Shown here: piece by piece, positions 6,550 to 7,887 of the stretch
How the letters are laid out: every line of letters begins with the position of its first letter
How positions within the stretch are numbered: position 1 is the first letter of the stretch
Assembly: GCA_050943435.1 (NCBI GenBank)
Contig: JBMNPE010000069.1
Coordinates: 1-7,887, forward strand
From: RGIG5675 sp050943435
Lineage (GTDB): Bacteria > Bacillota > Clostridia > Oscillospirales > Ruminococcaceae
DNA length: 7,887 nucleotides
Direction of reading: 5' to 3'
Position numbers and translations under genes: made by a program
The notes under the pieces: model-generated
What the model was told of the DNA's origin: nothing
The model's input: the letters and a program-made list of their open reading frames with translations, nothing else
Databases searched by the model: none

Positions 6550-7514
6550 GGCTTCAACAGCACCTTGAAGGCTTCTCCCCTAGCCAGGGTCTCAAATGCC
6601 TCCTGGCCTTCGGAAAAGCTGAATCTGTGGGTAATGAGCCTGCGGTACGCATCCGGGTCTGCCTTTATCATTGAAAAGGCCTTCTTGAAATCCTTAGTTG
6701 CGAATCCAGAGCTTCCGGTGAGGGTCACCCCGCGGTAGTGTATGTCCTTAGCGTCTATCCTGAGCTCCGTCCCGGACGGCATTCCCGCAAACATGACCAC
6801 GGTACCCCCGTCTGGAACTCCTTTTACCGCTGCCTCGAAGAGCTCCGGCTTGTTAACTGCGACGACAATCGCGTCAAATGCGCTGTAATCTGCGTCCTCA
6901 GGCCTGACTGCCTCGATTCCCCAGCCTGATATGCACTGCCTCCTGTAGTCGTTGGGTTCCGAAACGACGGTCCTGATTCCCATCTGTCCCATTGTGAGCG
7001 CATTGAGGGCTCCCATGGGCCCTCCGCCTATTATCAGGACGCTGTGGATCCTGCCCATGTCCATTTTTCCTATGCTGCATAGCACGCAGGCGAGGGGTTC
7101 CGTCAGCGCAAAAGCCTCGTCCGGCCCGTCCAGCCTCACGACTCCGTCATCCACAAAATCGGGAGGCACCTCTATCAGTTCGCAGAATGCGCCGGTAGAG
7201 ACGTATTTCTTGTTCTGGCACATCTCGCCGGCCCCCCGCAGGCAGACCGGGCATTTTCCGCAGTTGCCGTAAGGGGCGACGCAGACCCAGTCGCCTTTTT
7301 TGTATCCGGTTTCCTTAGGAGCCTTCTCAACGGTTCCGTAGAATTCATGCCCGAGTATTACGGGAGGCTTGAAATAAGGATGCCCGTGCAGGTATGCCTT
7401 GAGGTCGGTGCCGCATATCGCGCATCCTGCAACCCTCAATATGAAGCTCCCATCAGGATCCGGCACTTCTTTGACCTCCAGTTTCCTGAGTGCCGTGTAT
7501 ACAAGTGCCTTCAA
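6546..7514 (-). CDS. Zinc-dependent medium-chain dehydrogenase (sorbitol/threonine dehydrogenase-like)
   Basis: A 322-residue cytoplasmic oxidoreductase of the medium-chain dehydrogenase superfamily. Catalytic-zinc features are Cys34 in CAICGTD, His56-Glu57 in GHEF and Glu139 in TEPLAC. The structural-zinc lobe has four cysteines at 85, 88, 91 and 99. The Rossmann domain shows VLIIGGGPMGA (159-169), and an acidic Glu186 ends the second strand (VVSEPN), which favours NAD over NADP. It probably oxidises a secondary alcohol of a polyol, cyclitol or sugar to a ketone; the exact substrate is unknown. The start is TTG (7514-7512): it gives the family-typical MKALVY beginning, overlaps the regulator's TGA as TTGA, and follows GGAGG (7525-7529) by 10 bases. 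At 322 residues it is slightly shorter than the common 340-350, with no motif missing. Confidence 0.93.
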   Translation of the reverse strand: MKALVYTALRKLEVKEVPDPDGSFILRVAGCAICGTDLKAYLHGHPYFKPPVILGHEFYGTVEKAPKETGYKKGDWVCVAPYGNCGKCPVCLRGAGEMCQNKKYVSTGAFCELIEVPPDFVDDGVVRLDGPDEAFALTEPLACVLCSIGKMDMGRIHSVLIIGGGPMGALNALTMGQMGIRTVVSEPNDYRRQCISGWGIEAVRPEDADYSAFDAIVVAVNKPELFEAAVKGVPDGGTVVMFAGMPSGTELRIDAKDIHYRGVTLTGSSGFATKDFKKAFSMIKADPDAYRRLITHRFSFSEGQEAFETLARGEAFKVLLKP

Positions 7515-7887
7515 TTTAGCCTTCCCTCCTCCCTCAGTATGGAGTAGATCTCCTTTGCAGTGCCCATGTCTGTGAGCAGCGTTCGGAAGTACTTCTTTCC
7601 TGCGGCGGCCATTATTGCCCTTACCTTTTTACTGCCGCCGGCGATGCATATTGTCTTCTTGATTCCGGTGAGCTTTCTTATATCAAGCGCTGTCGTGGAA
7701 TAGGTCTTCTCGCTGGGCAGAGGTGAGCCGTCGGGAAGGAAATATTGAGAAAGGATGTCCCCGACGGCACCTGTGCCCACGAGTTTTCCCACGGACTCGG
7801 CGTCGAGCTCTGAAATGAGGAAATGTTCGCTGTCCGGAGGGCCTCCGAGCCCGAATACCGCGGCATCGAGCTGCCTCCAGTACGATT
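7511..7887 (-). CDS. SorC-family sugar-binding transcriptional regulator, C-terminal part
   Basis: The frame enters from the right edge and ends at TGA 7513-7511; 124 residues are visible, about the last 40% of a typical 310-320-residue SorC/DeoR-type regulator. The part seen lies in the effector-binding domain, which has an isomerase-like fold. Recognisable segments are a Trp near the start followed by LDAAVFGLGGPP, then LVGTGAVGDILSQYFLPDG, the highly conserved core of the family, IAGGSKKVRAIMAAA, and the closing TDMGTAKEIYSILREEG. Family members are cytoplasmic DNA-binding proteins that respond to phosphorylated sugars, and they usually control the adjacent catabolic operon. The N-terminal helix-turn-helix lies outside the window, so DNA binding is inferred. 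An internal GTG at 7792 is in frame, but homologous sequence continues upstream of it, so it is not the start. The gene overlaps the dehydrogenase by 4 bases, which makes it the first or an early gene of the operon and probably autoregulated. Confidence 0.9.
   Translation of the reverse strand, partial: SYWRQLDAAVFGLGGPPDSEHFLISELDAESVGKLVGTGAVGDILSQYFLPDGSPLPSEKTYSTTALDIRKLTGIKKTICIAGGSKKVRAIMAAAGKKYFRTLLTDMGTAKEIYSILREEGRLN
7525..7529 (-). promoter_or_regulatory. Ribosome binding site supporting the TTG start
   Basis: GGAGG on the minus strand, within the purine-rich run GAGGGAGGAGGG, 10 bases before TTG at 7514. It lies inside the regulator's last codons. With the four-base TTGA overlap, it makes the rare TTG start of the dehydrogenase credible. 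Confidence 0.7.

Noticed and set aside
1..7887. CRISPR array, tRNA/rRNA, insertion sequence, attachment site or riboswitch
   Set aside because: No regular direct repeats, transposase, terminal inverted repeats or structured RNA signature were seen; nearly all of the window is coding sequence on one strand.

Overview
The window looks like a bacterial genome segment, most likely from an anaerobic, moderately GC-rich member of the Bacillota (Clostridia-like). This rests on strong GGAGG-type ribosome binding sites, two lipoboxed proteins with Ser/Gly- or Ser/Thr/Glu-rich linkers, frequent AGG and ATA codons, and tightly overlapping genes. The sequence alone does not fix the genus. Every supported gene is on the minus strand, so transcription runs from high to low coordinates, and no stretch longer than 80 bases lacks a gene.

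In transcription order the layout is: (1) the C-terminal part of a SorC-family sugar-responsive regulator, cut by the right edge (7887-7511); (2) a zinc-dependent medium-chain dehydrogenase with a TTG start (7514-6546); (3) an NAD-kinase-fold protein (6549-5602); (4) and (5) two CUT1-type ABC sugar permeases (5597-4644 and 4630-3776); (6) a family 1 solute-binding lipoprotein (3726-2422); (7) a xylose-isomerase-like TIM-barrel protein (2425-1631); (8) an ADP-ribosylglycohydrolase-family (DraG-like) protein (1634-645). Four junctions are 4-base start/stop overlaps and the others are 4, 13 and 49 bases, so genes 1-8 read as one operon. After 79 bases a ninth gene begins, a different lipoprotein of unknown function that runs off the left edge (565-1).

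Taken together, the operon encodes a self-regulated import and catabolic route for a carbohydrate-like compound. The lipoprotein and permeases would capture and import it, powered by an ATPase encoded elsewhere. A dehydrogenase, an isomerase/epimerase-type TIM barrel, a DraG-like hydrolase and an NAD-kinase-fold protein would process it, and the SorC protein would sense a phosphorylated intermediate. The odd part is the enzyme set. The only kinase-like protein is of the NAD kinase fold, not a PfkB, FGGY or ROK sugar kinase, and the only glycosidase-like protein is an ADP-ribosylglycohydrolase homologue. This is the best candidate in the window for an undescribed pathway. The substrate cannot be named from sequence.
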